Virus record (IMG/VR): IMGVR_UViG_3300035670_000370
Span: 1 to 46,256 of that record
Source: a virus
DNA: 46,256 bases
Strand: one strand, 5' to 3'
The notes under the pieces were generated by a model, which ran no database searches, was not told the origin of the DNA, and was given only the letters and a program-made list of their open reading frames with translations. Shown piece by piece: positions 1 to 6,464 of the stretch (its first letter is position 1; each line of letters begins with the position of its first letter). The translations under genes were made by a program, and so were the position numbers.

Positions 1-418
1 TATTACCTGGTGCAGCTAAAACCAAAGATCCAAAAGAAGATCCTCCCCCGTCTGTACCTGGATTTCCGTTCGTTGATGTTGCGGTAACGGCTGCGCCACC
101 AGTGCCGCCTGCGCCAACAGTAACTGTCTCGGTAGCACCAACAATGGAAGCGGGCATGTACCGACTAACCCAAAGACCGCCACCGCCTCCACCGCCACCA
201 GTTCGCGTAGTGGCGGATGCACCTTGACGACCAGATCCGCCACCACCGCCACCTGCTACGCACTCCACATAAACAAAGTTTACGCCGGCTGGTTTTGTCC
301 AAGTACCGCTACTAGTGAATTCTTGGTATGCTGCTTCAGCACCACCACCACCACCACCACCACCACCACTTGAAACAATATCTAAGTTGCCTGTGAAAGG
401 ATTATATTGATACGCCAT
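1..418 (-). CDS. Glycine-rich tail fibre protein, N-terminal part (runs off left edge)
   Basis: Reading leftward from an ATG at 418, the frame is open to base 1, giving 139 residues without a stop. The start has a clear ribosome site (AGGAG, 7 bases upstream). The protein begins MAYQYNPFTGNLDIV, has a run of nine glycines, then FTSSGTWTKPAGVNFVYVE followed by Gly-rich stretches. The 'GTWTKPAGV' strand plus polyglycine pattern is typical of Gly-rich domains of phage tail fibre tips, which fold as polyglycine-II bundles and bind host surfaces. It is co-directional with the small gene at 421-627, whose stop abuts its ribosome site. The C-terminus lies outside the window. Confidence 0.8.
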   Translation of the reverse strand, partial: MAYQYNPFTGNLDIVSSGGGGGGGGGAEAAYQEFTSSGTWTKPAGVNFVYVECVAGGGGGGSGRQGASATTRTGGGGGGGGLWVSRYMPASIVGATETVTVGAGGTGGAAVTATSTNGNPGTDGGGSSFGSLVLAAPGN

Positions 419-420
419 AA

Positions 421-627
421 TTAACTCCTTGTGATGGTGAGAAGATTATTACTTCCATCATATGTCAAAGCTAAAGTGGCAACAGTAATACCACCAGAAC
501 CACCTTCTTTATAAGTAATACCAGTCACATTGGTACCTGTATATGACAGACTTACGTAATCATGTGCAGGAACAAGTAATCCCTGAATTACGTTGACTGT
601 GTTTGGTAGATTTTTAAAAGCAGTCAT
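421..627 (-). CDS. Small conserved phage protein, probably virion/tail associated
   Basis: 68 residues, ATG start. Two short beta-rich halves contain PAHDYVSLSYTG and YKEGGSGGITVATLALTYD. This 'PxHDYV... YKxGGxxGxxVAxLxLxYD' pattern recalls small proteins next to tail fibre genes in marine phages (from memory). Its stop codon lies immediately upstream of the Gly-rich fibre gene start at 418, so the two are probably co-transcribed. Function is not known; an accessory structural role is inferred from position only. Confidence 0.7.
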   Translation of the reverse strand: MTAFKNLPNTVNVIQGLLVPAHDYVSLSYTGTNVTGITYKEGGSGGITVATLALTYDGSNNLLTITRS

Positions 628-713
628 GTTTAACCAGCTAAGTCATTAACTATGACGGCCTGCGCGTAACCAGCCGCGAGAACTGGACAGAGGCTTAGGC
701 TCTCTTAGCCACT

Positions 714-719
714 ATTATA
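714..719 (-). promoter_or_regulatory. Possible minus-strand -10 box (TATAAT)
   Basis: The gene-free stretch 628-750 carries TATAAT on the minus strand, about 90 bases upstream of the gene starting at 627. No convincing -35 hexamer lies at the right distance, so this is only a candidate. Nothing else is recognised in the gap. Confidence 0.25.
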
Positions 720-750
720 AGGGAGGGAGAACTTAATTATCATGCTAATT

Positions 751-969
751 TTAGTTTTGTTTCGCAAGTTGGTCACTTAGCCTCTTACGCGTGGTAAAGA
801 AGTAAGCGAAATCCCTGGACTCGGTAATGGGCTTTTCCTCGCCACAGACGTGACACTTTCCAATCCACCAACTACTGTACCTGACGCTGTGCACTCCGTA
901 TTTATCGCCACAGTCAGCACAGGTAACTGTGGCTTGGTCTAGTGTTTCAAGTAGTTTTTTATCGTTCAC
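751..969 (-). CDS. Small zinc-ribbon protein
   Basis: 72 residues from a GTG at 969, chosen because GGAG lies 9 bases upstream (a TTG 21 bases earlier is the alternative). Two CxxC pairs (VTCADCGD and KCHVCGEE, about 20 residues apart) form an obvious zinc ribbon; the rest is polar. It overlaps the end of the upstream gene by 11 bases, indicating translational coupling. Zinc binding is inferred from the cysteines; whether it binds DNA or protein is unknown. Confidence 0.75.
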   Translation of the reverse strand: MNDKKLLETLDQATVTCADCGDKYGVHSVRYSSWWIGKCHVCGEEKPITESRDFAYFFTTRKRLSDQLAKQN

Positions 970-1126
970 CGGACTTCTCCAGTTTGTCAATTTTTTGTTG
1001 CATGTCCCAAAGTGTTAGCGCTAAGCACTCGATGTCAATTATTTGCTCGTAGCCTTTTGTGTAAATAAATTTTGAGGCAAAATCGTAGAACTCATCAGGC
1101 ATGTCCGCAAAATCTCGTTCAATCAT
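959..1126 (-). CDS. Small acidic hypothetical protein (55 aa)
   Basis: Starts MIERDFADMPDEFYDF and ends KIDKLEKSGER. The ATG at 1126 overlaps the TGA of the preceding gene (ATGA), and the 3' end overlaps the zinc-ribbon gene and contains its ribosome site. This tight packing supports a real gene despite its length. The C-terminal half could form an amphipathic helix. Family not recognised. Confidence 0.7.
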   Translation of the reverse strand: MIERDFADMPDEFYDFASKFIYTKGYEQIIDIECLALTLWDMQQKIDKLEKSGER

Positions 1127-1332
1127 GAGCATTTAAGGAAGTAATGCCAGCGGGATGTGGAATCAGTGTAGCGGATTACTGAACAACCTTCGTACTGATC
1201 AAGAACTTCAAACTTAGAGTTGTTCTTAGGTTCATCAGGTGACAAAAAGATTGCAGCGATTAAACCAGTAGCTGCAAATGCAAGGATTGTTGTGCAGCAA
1301 CCACGAAGAAATTGAATTTGATTTTCAGTCAT
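1123..1332 (-). CDS. Single-pass membrane protein (69 aa)
   Basis: The start chosen is the ATG at 1332 (MTENQIQFLRG), which overlaps the end of the preceding gene. A longer frame to 1509 exists but is a shadow of that gene. One hydrophobic segment, TILAFAATGLIAAIFL, at about residues 14-30 is followed by a small soluble domain ending YEGCSVIRYTDSTSRWHYFL. The 'GCxVxRYTDxxxxWHYFLxC' tail recalls short conserved phage proteins of unknown role. Probably inner-membrane located. Confidence 0.75.
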   Translation of the reverse strand: MTENQIQFLRGCCTTILAFAATGLIAAIFLSPDEPKNNSKFEVLDQYEGCSVIRYTDSTSRWHYFLKCS

Positions 1333-1525
1333 TGAGTTGCTCCAGTTCGTTGGCGATGGCGAGAAGTTCGTCAGCATCACACTTCCACACATCATGGTTG
1401 TGGTGTTGCTGGGTGTGGGCAACAGCAGCTCGCAGGGCGGCGGCAACTCGCTTGGATCCAACCAACGGTTTTTCGCAGTAGTACGCATCCAGCACGGTTT
1501 GTGCGGCAAGTGAAAGTTCAGACAT
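1325..1525 (-). CDS. Small helical protein, MSELS...AAQ family, copy 2
   Basis: 66 residues: MSELSLAAQTVLDAYYC, then VAAALRAAVAHT, then DELLAIANELEQL. It is clearly related to the next gene upstream (1540-1755) with the same order of blocks (MSELS-AAQ, AAALRAA, ELLAIAxELE), so the pair arose by tandem duplication. The family recalls short proteins common in cyanobacterial phages; its function is unknown. Its 3' end overlaps the membrane-protein gene. Confidence 0.75.
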   Translation of the reverse strand: MSELSLAAQTVLDAYYCEKPLVGSKRVAAALRAAVAHTQQHHNHDVWKCDADELLAIANELEQLND

Positions 1526-1539
1526 AGAAGTGCAAGCGA

Positions 1540-1755
1540 TTACTGGGTTTCAAGTTCGATAGCAATGGCCAAAAGTTCGGCTCGTATTGCTGATGCGTTT
1601 ACATCGCAGCAAGAATCATACGGAAGACGTGGCGCTGGCACCACCTGATCCGCAGCAGCTCGCAAAGCGGCGGCAATGTGCAACTGCACGATTCGAGACC
1701 CAGCACAGTTGCTGGCAGTAATTACCGCCTGCGCAGCGGAGGAAAGTTCGGACAT
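1540..1755 (-). CDS. Small helical protein, MSELS...AAQ family, copy 1
   Basis: 71 residues, MSELSSAAQAVITAS, then IAAALRAAADQV, then a central insert with two adjacent cysteines, then AELLAIAIELETQ. It is a paralogue of the gene at 1325-1525, separated by 14 bases. It is the first gene of a minus-strand run that reaches the left edge; upstream of it is a gene-free stretch holding a plus-strand RNA candidate. Function unknown. Confidence 0.75.
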   Translation of the reverse strand: MSELSSAAQAVITASNCAGSRIVQLHIAAALRAAADQVVPAPRLPYDSCCDVNASAIRAELLAIAIELETQ

Positions 1756-1835
1756 GGAAGTTGAGACGGGTCGTGAGGGGCAAGTATTAGCTGATTCCTG
1801 TTTTCAGGTAATACATGCTGATACCTGCCGTGTGC

Positions 1836-1925
1836 TACAATGCTGGGGCTGATCAGAAAGCAGCAAAGCGACTGGGGTGAGATCCGGTTGCAAGAGCGGC
1901 GGGGGTAAGATCCTGCCGCTTTTTA
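1836..1925 (+). ncRNA. Candidate small RNA with twin hairpins
   Basis: In the gap 1756-1949 the plus strand has TACAAT (1836-1841) as a possible -10. About 80 bases later comes a strong terminator. Between them hairpin 1 (1868-1891, 8 bp with two wobble pairs) and hairpin 2 (1895-1920, 9 bp) carry nearly the same loop, GGTGAGAT and GGTAAGAT, each within a GGGGTRAGATCC block. No reading frame explains the stretch, and flanking genes run the other way. The duplicated loop suggests a protein or RNA binding site. No good -35 was seen. Confidence 0.5.
1895..1925 (+). terminator. Intrinsic terminator (plus strand)
   Basis: A 9-bp stem AGCGGCGGG / CCTGCCGCT (one wobble pair) with an 8-base loop is followed by TTTT at 1921-1924. 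It ends the candidate small RNA. It does not work for minus-strand genes because the T-run is on the plus side. Confidence 0.7.
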
Positions 1926-1949
1926 ATGCTTTTACCAATGAGTCAGAAG

Positions 1950-2132
1950 TCAGTCATCAAGCAGTCCTCCATCAACGAGACCGTCGCACCACTCCTTGAA
2001 CGAGGCTTCGATCTGAGCCATGGCTTTGTTGTCGATAGTCTCAGGCTTGCGGATTATGCTGATTGCCAAGCCCAAAGCATCGCCAAGGCGATTTTCCAGA
2101 GTGTTGAGTGGCACAAACTTGTAGTCAGTCAT
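1950..2132 (-). CDS. Hypothetical protein (60 aa)
   Basis: The start chosen is the ATG at 2132, which overlaps the TGA of the upstream gene (ATGA). It begins MTDYKFVPLNTLENRLGDAL and is mostly helical, ending acidic (GLVDGGLLDD). The MTDYK opening is shared with the upstream gene, perhaps through duplication of the start region. Family not recognised; the last gene of a three-gene overlapping set. Confidence 0.65.
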   Translation of the reverse strand: MTDYKFVPLNTLENRLGDALGLAISIIRKPETIDNKAMAQIEASFKEWCDGLVDGGLLDD

Positions 2133-2644
2133 TGGTTTGCCTCTTGTTCCAGCCAAAGAGCGGCTGTATAACCGACTTCATTCTCACGCATCCACATTGC
2201 CACCTCACGAATCGCGGCGCGAGCTTCAGGTGACCAGTTGACGGCTTCTTCATCTGTTTCCAAGCCATACTCAATCCCGCTAATAGCGAGTGCCACACGC
2301 TTCACCAGTGACCTACCAATTTGGGAAGAATTAGGGGTGGAGCTGGAGTTGGGCCGCAGCAATGCGTTTAACTGATCTTGTTGTTTTGAAGTGAGTTTTA
2401 GCGGTTTACTAATTTGGTAAACCTTTGATGTTTCACGTTCGGCGGCTTCCAGTGATTCGATCCGACTGGCCAATTTCAAGATGTTGTGGCTGGTTTCGAC
2501 GATGTGCTTGTGAGCCGCAGCTTCTAGTGTCTCGACCCTGGCGCGGAGTTCAAGGATGCAAGCATCACTGGCTCCTACAACGGAACTTTTAACCCAGTCT
2601 TCACACTGTGCCCACTGTTCAGGGGTTGCTTTGTAGTCAGTCAT
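2129..2644 (-). CDS. Conserved helical phage protein with coiled coil (171 aa)
   Basis: Begins MTDYKATPEQWAQCEDWV. Residues 25-75 are coiled-coil like (LELRARVETLEAA, SRIESLEAAERE); the C-terminal part has LVKRVALAISGIE and EARAAIREVAMWM. This N-terminal 'MTDYKATPEQW' and C-terminal 'ARAAIREVAxW' arrangement recalls a family widespread in cyanophages, of unknown function. It overlaps its neighbours at both ends, which fixes both start and stop. Confidence 0.75.
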   Translation of the reverse strand: MTDYKATPEQWAQCEDWVKSSVVGASDACILELRARVETLEAAAHKHIVETSHNILKLASRIESLEAAERETSKVYQISKPLKLTSKQQDQLNALLRPNSSSTPNSSQIGRSLVKRVALAISGIEYGLETDEEAVNWSPEARAAIREVAMWMRENEVGYTAALWLEQEANQ

Positions 2645-2996
2645 CGAGTTGCTCCAGGGCGCGGCGGATGATGGCGAAATCGTCGCTGTTGTCTGGGTTG
2701 TAGTTGCGCCGCATAGCTTCCAACGCCTGCTCCTTCAAGCTCGGCGGCTTGGGACGGCGGGCGGCGCGGAGTTCTGCTGCGCGGAACGGCCCACGCAAGT
2801 TCTTGATTTCGTCGTACCACTCGGGATCCGTAAGTTGTCTGCAACACGCCTCTAGCTCCTGATCTGCGCCCCATTGGGCGGCAAGCGTACAAAGTACGTT
2901 CGGATCAGGTGGGCGCTTCCACGGCTCAGGTTTGGCAATCTCTATCCAGTCTTCAATTAGCTCCGGCGGTGGGGTGATGGTGTGTTGTTGTGTCAT
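2637..2996 (-). CDS. Conserved phage hypothetical protein (119 aa)
   Basis: Begins MTQQHTITPPPELIEDWI, with AAQWGADQELEACCRQL in the middle and ELRAARRPKPPSLKEQAL near the end. These blocks match, from memory, a family frequent in phages and genomes of picocyanobacteria; no function has been assigned. It overlaps the following gene by 8 bases. Confidence 0.75.
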   Translation of the reverse strand: MTQQHTITPPPELIEDWIEIAKPEPWKRPPDPNVLCTLAAQWGADQELEACCRQLTDPEWYDEIKNLRGPFRAAELRAARRPKPPSLKEQALEAMRRNYNPDNSDDFAIIRRALEQLDD

Positions 2997-3015
2997 GGGT
3001 GATTAGTGGAAGCGA

Positions 3016-3252
3016 CTACTGAGCTGGGAAGATGTCTGAAACCATGATGTCCCGATCCATTTGTTCTGCGTGATAGACGCAGGCGTGCAGTGGCCACGAG
3101 AGGACATTTGATCGGACTTCTTCGACTTCAACCAAAGGGCGCTCGTCTTCGGTCACAAGGTGTGCTAAATCTTCAGCGTCATAGTCATCCTCAGCCACGA
3201 CGTAAGCGCGGTATTGAAGCGTGACAAGAAAGACTTTTTTGTCGGTGTCCAT
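3016..3252 (-). CDS. Hypothetical protein (78 aa)
   Basis: MDTDKKVFLVTLQYRAYVVA, then an acidic block (EDDYDAEDLAHLVTEDE), then VEVEEVRSNVLSW. A beta-alpha fold is plausible, with predicted strands at residues 7-19 and 40-50. It lies between the frameshifted frame at 3274-3409 and the gene at 2637. No family assigned with confidence. Confidence 0.65.
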   Translation of the reverse strand: MDTDKKVFLVTLQYRAYVVAEDDYDAEDLAHLVTEDERPLVEVEEVRSNVLSWPLHACVYHAEQMDRDIMVSDIFPAQ

Positions 3253-3273
3253 GTGATTAGTGGTAATGGTTAA

Positions 3274-3409
3274 TTACGTTGAGGTGTTTTGATATGGAGG
3301 CATAAGGTCTCCATTCTCATCAATGATGCCAGCCCCCCATAAGAAACTGGCGTGCTTGCTCTGGTTCTTTGTACCTCTCAATCAGATCATTGATCTGTTG
3401 AGAACACAG
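3274..3409 (-). pseudogene. Frameshifted small gene after thyX
   Basis: One frame reads QINDLIERYKEPEQARQFLM and then stops (HH*). Shifting at a run of six Gs (plus-strand CCCCCC at 3333-3338) joins it to AGIIDENGDLMPPYQNTST ending at 3274. The joined product looks like one small conserved protein, so either there is one extra G in the run, the gene is broken, or frameshifting is used. No good start codon is seen; CTG at 3409 is a guess, and the gene may overlap the end of thyX. Confidence 0.45.
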
Positions 3410-4031
3410 CCTCTCCGATGATTGGGAATTCTTTGCAGAAGATTCCTTTGATTGCTTCTGCAATTTCTCTGTGTTCGAGTTGGGTTGATTCATGTGTCCG
3501 CAGTTGTAGATAATGGATCCAAGATCTAATGGTGCCGTTCATGAAAAGACGGGTCTGTGTTGAAAGTGGCAGGATGGACCTGGCACATTCTTTTGCAACG
3601 CCGCTGCTAACCATCTCACGGTAGAGATGCTCGGCGTCTTCATACAACTTGCTAATGCGGCGGTAATAACCACTGATTGCATCAGCAGACAAATCATCAA
3701 TACTGTTTTGACGATTCTTAAAGTCTTGTCGACGCAGATGAGGAATAATAGCTGAGCCAAGTTCACTAGTGTCTGCGTAGCGTTGACTGAATTCCTGGAA
3801 TGAGAAGGAACGATGACGCAGAATTTGCGGTGAAATTGCGCGTGTTGTTTCGATTTCAACACACATGTTACTCATCTCGTACGGTGAAAAATGTTTATGT
3901 TTAATAAGATACTTTAAAAGTTTAGGCGCTGTTTCAGTATTCTTAGCGTTTTTGGGATTTGATACCCGCGCCATTTCCACAATCAGGTTTTCTGCGTTCG
4001 GGGTGGCCCACACTAATCTGACCTGAGACAT
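3387..4031 (-). CDS. thyX: FAD-dependent thymidylate synthase ThyX
   Basis: 214 residues from ATG 4031 (MSQVRLVWATPNAEN). ThyX makes dTMP from dUMP using methylene-tetrahydrofolate, FAD and NADPH, supplying the phage with thymidylate. The diagnostic motif is present: RHRSFSFQEFSQRY (RHRxxSxxExSxRY, FAD/dUMP binding) at about residues 79-92, with the conserved HFSPYEM before it and the C-terminal LPLSTQTRLFMNGTIRSWIHYLQLR active-site region. Length is normal for the family. No ribosome site is obvious; the start lies inside the end of an endonuclease remnant. An in-frame TTG 48 bases earlier is less likely. Directly upstream is a broken second copy of the thyX 5' end. Confidence 0.92.
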   Translation of the reverse strand: MSQVRLVWATPNAENLIVEMARVSNPKNAKNTETAPKLLKYLIKHKHFSPYEMSNMCVEIETTRAISPQILRHRSFSFQEFSQRYADTSELGSAIIPHLRRQDFKNRQNSIDDLSADAISGYYRRISKLYEDAEHLYREMVSSGVAKECARSILPLSTQTRLFMNGTIRSWIHYLQLRTHESTQLEHREIAEAIKGIFCKEFPIIGEAVFSTDQ

Positions 4032-4158
4032 AGTCTGCTGCTTGTTGTAAAAGGAAGTAGTTGTCGTTAAACTTACCAATTGCTTGGTTGCATCTTAGGC
4101 AAAGAAGTCCACGTATCTTGCCTGTTAAATGGCAGTGATCAATTGTCTGTTCTTGATC
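4027..4158 (-). pseudogene. Endonuclease VII-like HNH remnant
   Basis: In a frame different from both thyX copies the minus strand reads TIDHCHLTGKIRGLLCLRCN followed by QAIGKFNDN and AADYV. This is the C-terminal half of the recombination endonuclease VII / HNH fold (DHxH...GKxRGLLCxxCN). The N-terminal half with the first CxxC is missing: upstream the same frame is just the thyX fragment read out of frame. The downstream end runs into the intact thyX start. Best read as the remains of a homing endonuclease. Confidence 0.7.
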
Positions 4159-4292
4159 AGGTACCGTAACAACCGTGGAGCAGTATCCACGTTGTCTTGA
4201 TTTTTTGGAGCAGATACCCTCGCCATATAGACGATCATCTGCTCCGCGTCTGGGGTTGCCCAAACCAGTTTGACGTTTTGCTCTTCAGTCAT
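4125..4292 (-). pseudogene. Truncated thyX 5' fragment
   Basis: The ATG at 4292 overlaps the TGA of the gene before it (ATGA), and the frame reads VKLVWATPDAEQMIVYMARV, then TAPRLLRYLIKNRQ, then LITAI and a stop. It aligns with the first 45 or so residues of the intact ThyX (VRLVWATPNAENLIVEMARV, TAPKLLKYLIKHK) and breaks just before the conserved HFSPYEM. The two copies differ at many residues, so this is not a recent local duplication. It may still be translated as a 55-residue peptide. Confidence 0.75.
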
Positions 4293-4465
4293 TTTTCGGT
4301 TTCATCAAAAGGAAGCATACAAGTTAGACAGGATAGGATCTCGCGGATATCATCTTCTTTTAAGAAATCAAAGCTAACAACAAGAGCACCACAAGATATG
4401 GAGAGGGCGTACTCGTCTGTTGTACCGTCGTAGCTTCCAGTTGCTTGGATTTTTTCTTTAGTCAT
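4289..4465 (-). CDS. Hypothetical protein (58 aa)
   Basis: Start at ATG 4465 (MTKEKIQATGSYDG), chosen because it overlaps the TGA of the preceding gene; an ATG 15 bases further upstream is possible. A beta-rich middle (DEYALSISCGALVVSFDF) is followed by a helical, cysteine-containing end. It sits immediately upstream of the broken thyX copy and overlaps it. Function not recognised. Confidence 0.65.
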   Translation of the reverse strand: MTKEKIQATGSYDGTTDEYALSISCGALVVSFDFLKEDDIREILSCLTCMLPFDETEK

Positions 4466-4809
4466 GCGACGTGTTTCCATTGTTTGTAGTTGACAATTTT
4501 TGAAACATACGAAGAACCTACCCCATACTTTTCGGAGATTTGCTTGAGAGTTTTACCTTCGCGATGAAGTTGCCGCATCGCCACAATATCTTTCTCGGTA
4601 AAAATCGAAGAGCCATGAGAACTGCCTCGAGCAATGTGACCTGGACGAGGCTGCCCTTTTGGTGGCCCAGGTTTACCACACTCATACATTTCAACGGTTC
4701 TAAATTTCTCACCACAATCAAGACAGCGACAGTAGCGTTTGGTGCTCTTTTCGGAGTGCTCAGTACAAGTCACCCTTGTATTTTTGCTGGAGCATTTACG
4801 ACACTTCAT
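4462..4809 (-). CDS. Zinc-ribbon plus HTH DNA-binding protein
   Basis: 115 residues. The N-terminus MKCRKCSSKNTRVTC ... YCRCLDCGEKFRTVE is a four-cysteine zinc ribbon like that of NrdR-type regulators. After a PG-rich linker, residues 70-115 form a helix-turn-helix: DIVAMRQLHREGKTLKQISE, then KYGVGSSYVSKIVNYKQWKHV. This C-terminal module is common in HNH homing endonucleases and small phage regulators. No nuclease motif is visible, so regulator or nuclease-derived DNA-binding protein are both possible. Ribosome site GGAG precedes the ATG. Confidence 0.75.
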   Translation of the reverse strand: MKCRKCSSKNTRVTCTEHSEKSTKRYCRCLDCGEKFRTVEMYECGKPGPPKGQPRPGHIARGSSHGSSIFTEKDIVAMRQLHREGKTLKQISEKYGVGSSYVSKIVNYKQWKHVA

Positions 4810-5030
4810 TCTTCTATCTTCTCCTTTTTCTGATCTTCAGCCAAAATCACAAGGCCTTTCTCGATCAGTTGGGCACACGAGTTAAAGGCAGCAGCTTTTT
4901 TCACGTACACTTCACTTTCATCGACCAGAATTTGCAAAAGATCGCTCAGGAATTCTGCAACGAGTTCTTCGTCCAAGTATTCATATACTGCACCTTTGAG
5001 CAGCCTTTTCCGGTGTTCTTCGCTTGCCAT
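4806..5030 (-). CDS. Conserved helical phage protein (74 aa)
   Basis: Start at ATG 5030 (MASEEHRKRLLKGAVYEYLD), decided by a perfect GGAGG five bases upstream. The open frame extends to 5087 but that part overlaps the upstream gene. Mostly alpha-helical and charged, ending EDQKKEKIEE. It overlaps the zinc-ribbon/HTH gene by 4 bases. Function unknown. Confidence 0.7.
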   Translation of the reverse strand: MASEEHRKRLLKGAVYEYLDEELVAEFLSDLLQILVDESEVYVKKAAAFNSCAQLIEKGLVILAEDQKKEKIEE

Positions 5031-5031
5031 G

Positions 5032-5346
5032 TCAGCCTCCGATTGCCGAGCAGAATTCATTCCGAATTGTTTCCAGTTCTGATTCATGACAGATCCTCAT
5101 TTGTGCGTGTTCAGAAGGTGTTTTCATCCCGTCCCACAGGACACGAACGAACTTATGTTCAATAACGCGCCTTGTTCTGGTGACAGATTTTTTGGTGAAA
5201 AGATCGACAACAACGCCGTAGCGTTGTACACGATAAGCTGCAACCCTGGCGTTGACTTCAGGTGAGAGGTTCGGGATTGCTGTTGCTTTCGGGCGTTCCG
5301 CCACACGGTCCCCGATCATGAACGTCTGTGGTTTTTTGGAGGGCAT
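5032..5346 (-). CDS. Conserved phage hypothetical protein (104 aa)
   Basis: Contains VAERPKATAIPNLSPEVNAR, VAAYRVQRYGVVVDLF and IEHKFVRVLWDGMKTPSEHA, the last two suggesting a small beta-barrel (SH3/KOW-like; inference). The longest start (5346) would overlap the upstream gene by 89 bases; MIGDRVAERPK at 5319 is an alternative. Neither has a clear ribosome site. Function not known. Confidence 0.65.
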   Translation of the reverse strand: MPSKKPQTFMIGDRVAERPKATAIPNLSPEVNARVAAYRVQRYGVVVDLFTKKSVTRTRRVIEHKFVRVLWDGMKTPSEHAQMRICHESELETIRNEFCSAIGG

Positions 5347-5521
5347 CGAGTTGATCGCAATACTCTTTCAACATTTGAGAAAACATCTCACTGGTTAACC
5401 CATAAAGGGCGTTGTACTGTGGATGAGTTTCCTCATCCCATTCGAACGTGATTTGGCCGGACTCCTCGTCGTATGTGATGAGGAGTCCGTCCTCTTCCAA
5501 CCAACTCAACGATTCAGGCAT
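5258..5521 (-). CDS. Hypothetical acidic protein (87 aa)
   Basis: MPESLSWLEEDGLLITYDEE then SGQITFEWDEETHPQYNALY and a helical end. The core (residues 1-60) looks like a conserved small phage protein. The last 27 residues (from TTDVHDRG) are Pro/Gly/Asn-rich and are encoded where the next gene starts in another frame, so that tail may be unconstrained. Function unknown. Confidence 0.65.
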   Translation of the reverse strand: MPESLSWLEEDGLLITYDEESGQITFEWDEETHPQYNALYGLTSEMFSQMLKEYCDQLDALQKTTDVHDRGPCGGTPESNSNPEPLT

Positions 5522-5551
5522 AAGACCAGAAACACCTGGCTGAATTGTAGT

Positions 5552-5905
5552 TCAGCCGTGCTGCTTCAGCCAACGTCCGATTGTTGATTTGCCAACACCG
5601 AGGTAACCAGCAATCACTTGATGAGAATGCCCAGATTCCCGCATGAGGACACAAGTCTTCAGCTTGTCTTCTTGCGTCAGCTCTTGATCCTCTTCCTCGT
5701 CTAATGGCAAAGCGTATTGCACCACTGGAACTGATAAAGCTTTCCTATGAGAAGGAAGCCTGTTGAGGAGGTAGATGTTACGAGCTGCTGGATAGTGGGC
5801 ACGTGCTTGATCTTGAGCATCAATCACGTTCTTTGCTGTAATTACCGTATCAAGCGGGTGACCATCTCCGAATGAGATTCGAAGTGCGTATGTTTTTTCA
5901 GACAT
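5552..5905 (-). CDS. HTH protein (117 aa)
   Basis: The N-terminal 55 residues are a small alpha/beta domain (YALRISFGDG, DAQDQARAHYPAARNIYLL). Residues 80-117 are a Hin/resolvase-type helix-turn-helix: LKTCVLMRESGHSHQVIAGY then LGVGKSTIGRWLKQHG. It probably binds DNA; no catalytic domain is present. It overlaps the end of the upstream gene, which also ends in an HTH-like segment, so two candidate regulators are coupled. Confidence 0.7.
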   Translation of the reverse strand: MSEKTYALRISFGDGHPLDTVITAKNVIDAQDQARAHYPAARNIYLLNRLPSHRKALSVPVVQYALPLDEEEDQELTQEDKLKTCVLMRESGHSHQVIAGYLGVGKSTIGRWLKQHG

Positions 5906-6428
5906 TGTTCAGATGCTTCCAGGATTGATTGTGAACAATTTTGTACGCCGTGCTGTAATGAATGTTATAAATTTTTGCGAATTCCTCCAAAATCTGCTGA
6001 TCTGATCCAAAGGATTTACGGTAAGACTTATCGTTAAATAGTTCGCGCATTTCAAGAACATTAGCCTCAGATAACTTGGCCTTGGGGTGATCCTCACCTT
6101 TAGGAGCCCAGTCGACAAACCGACTCTTGTTTTTGACACGACGCTTGACAGGTGCAAGCTGACCTAGGGCCACCTGGCGCCGAGTATCAGGTGCGGTGAT
6201 CATGATCTGCTCACCGTTACGATTTGCAACAAGAGTCCATGTGCCCTGGTGGAGCGTGACGCAGGGCTGGTCCTCCTCTGTGAAATGAAGCGTCTGGACA
6301 GACTGGAAGGTGATGTGGTTCACGGTCCTAGAACGTAGTGTGCGCCAGGGTTTGACCCACTGGCTTGACCACCATAACTGATTTTCGCTAGATTGCAAGC
6401 GGTCGCTTCCGAGCGATCTGTGGTGCAT
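5898..6428 (-). CDS. HTH-containing phage protein (176 aa)
   Basis: The N-terminal 50 residues are of doubtful reality (no ribosome site, low-complexity). From about residue 35 there is a beta-rich domain (VNHITFQSVQTLHF, TLVANRNGEQIMI), a basic linker, KGEDHPKAKLSEANVLEMRE, and a helix-turn-helix EEFAKIYNIHYSTAYKIVHN ending SWKHL. The 'KAKLSE...VxxIvxxxxWKH' end is typical of HNH homing endonuclease DNA-binding tails, though no HNH motif is visible. First gene of this minus-strand run. Confidence 0.65.
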   Translation of the reverse strand: MHHRSLGSDRLQSSENQLWWSSQWVKPWRTLRSRTVNHITFQSVQTLHFTEEDQPCVTLHQGTWTLVANRNGEQIMITAPDTRRQVALGQLAPVKRRVKNKSRFVDWAPKGEDHPKAKLSEANVLEMRELFNDKSYRKSFGSDQQILEEFAKIYNIHYSTAYKIVHNQSWKHLNNV

Positions 6429-6464
6429 GGTCGGTTCACCCCGATTGTGCGTGTGTGCAGACGG

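Noticed and set aside
3943-4263. Complete 106-residue HNH gene
   Set aside because: The frame is open, but its first third is the thyX fragment out of frame and its last third is the intact thyX out of frame; only the middle looks like an endonuclease.
3387-4292. Group I intron in thyX
   Set aside because: The intact thyX after the insertion has its own complete N-terminus, so splicing is not needed, and the inserted part is only about 120 bases of endonuclease coding sequence without room for an intron core.
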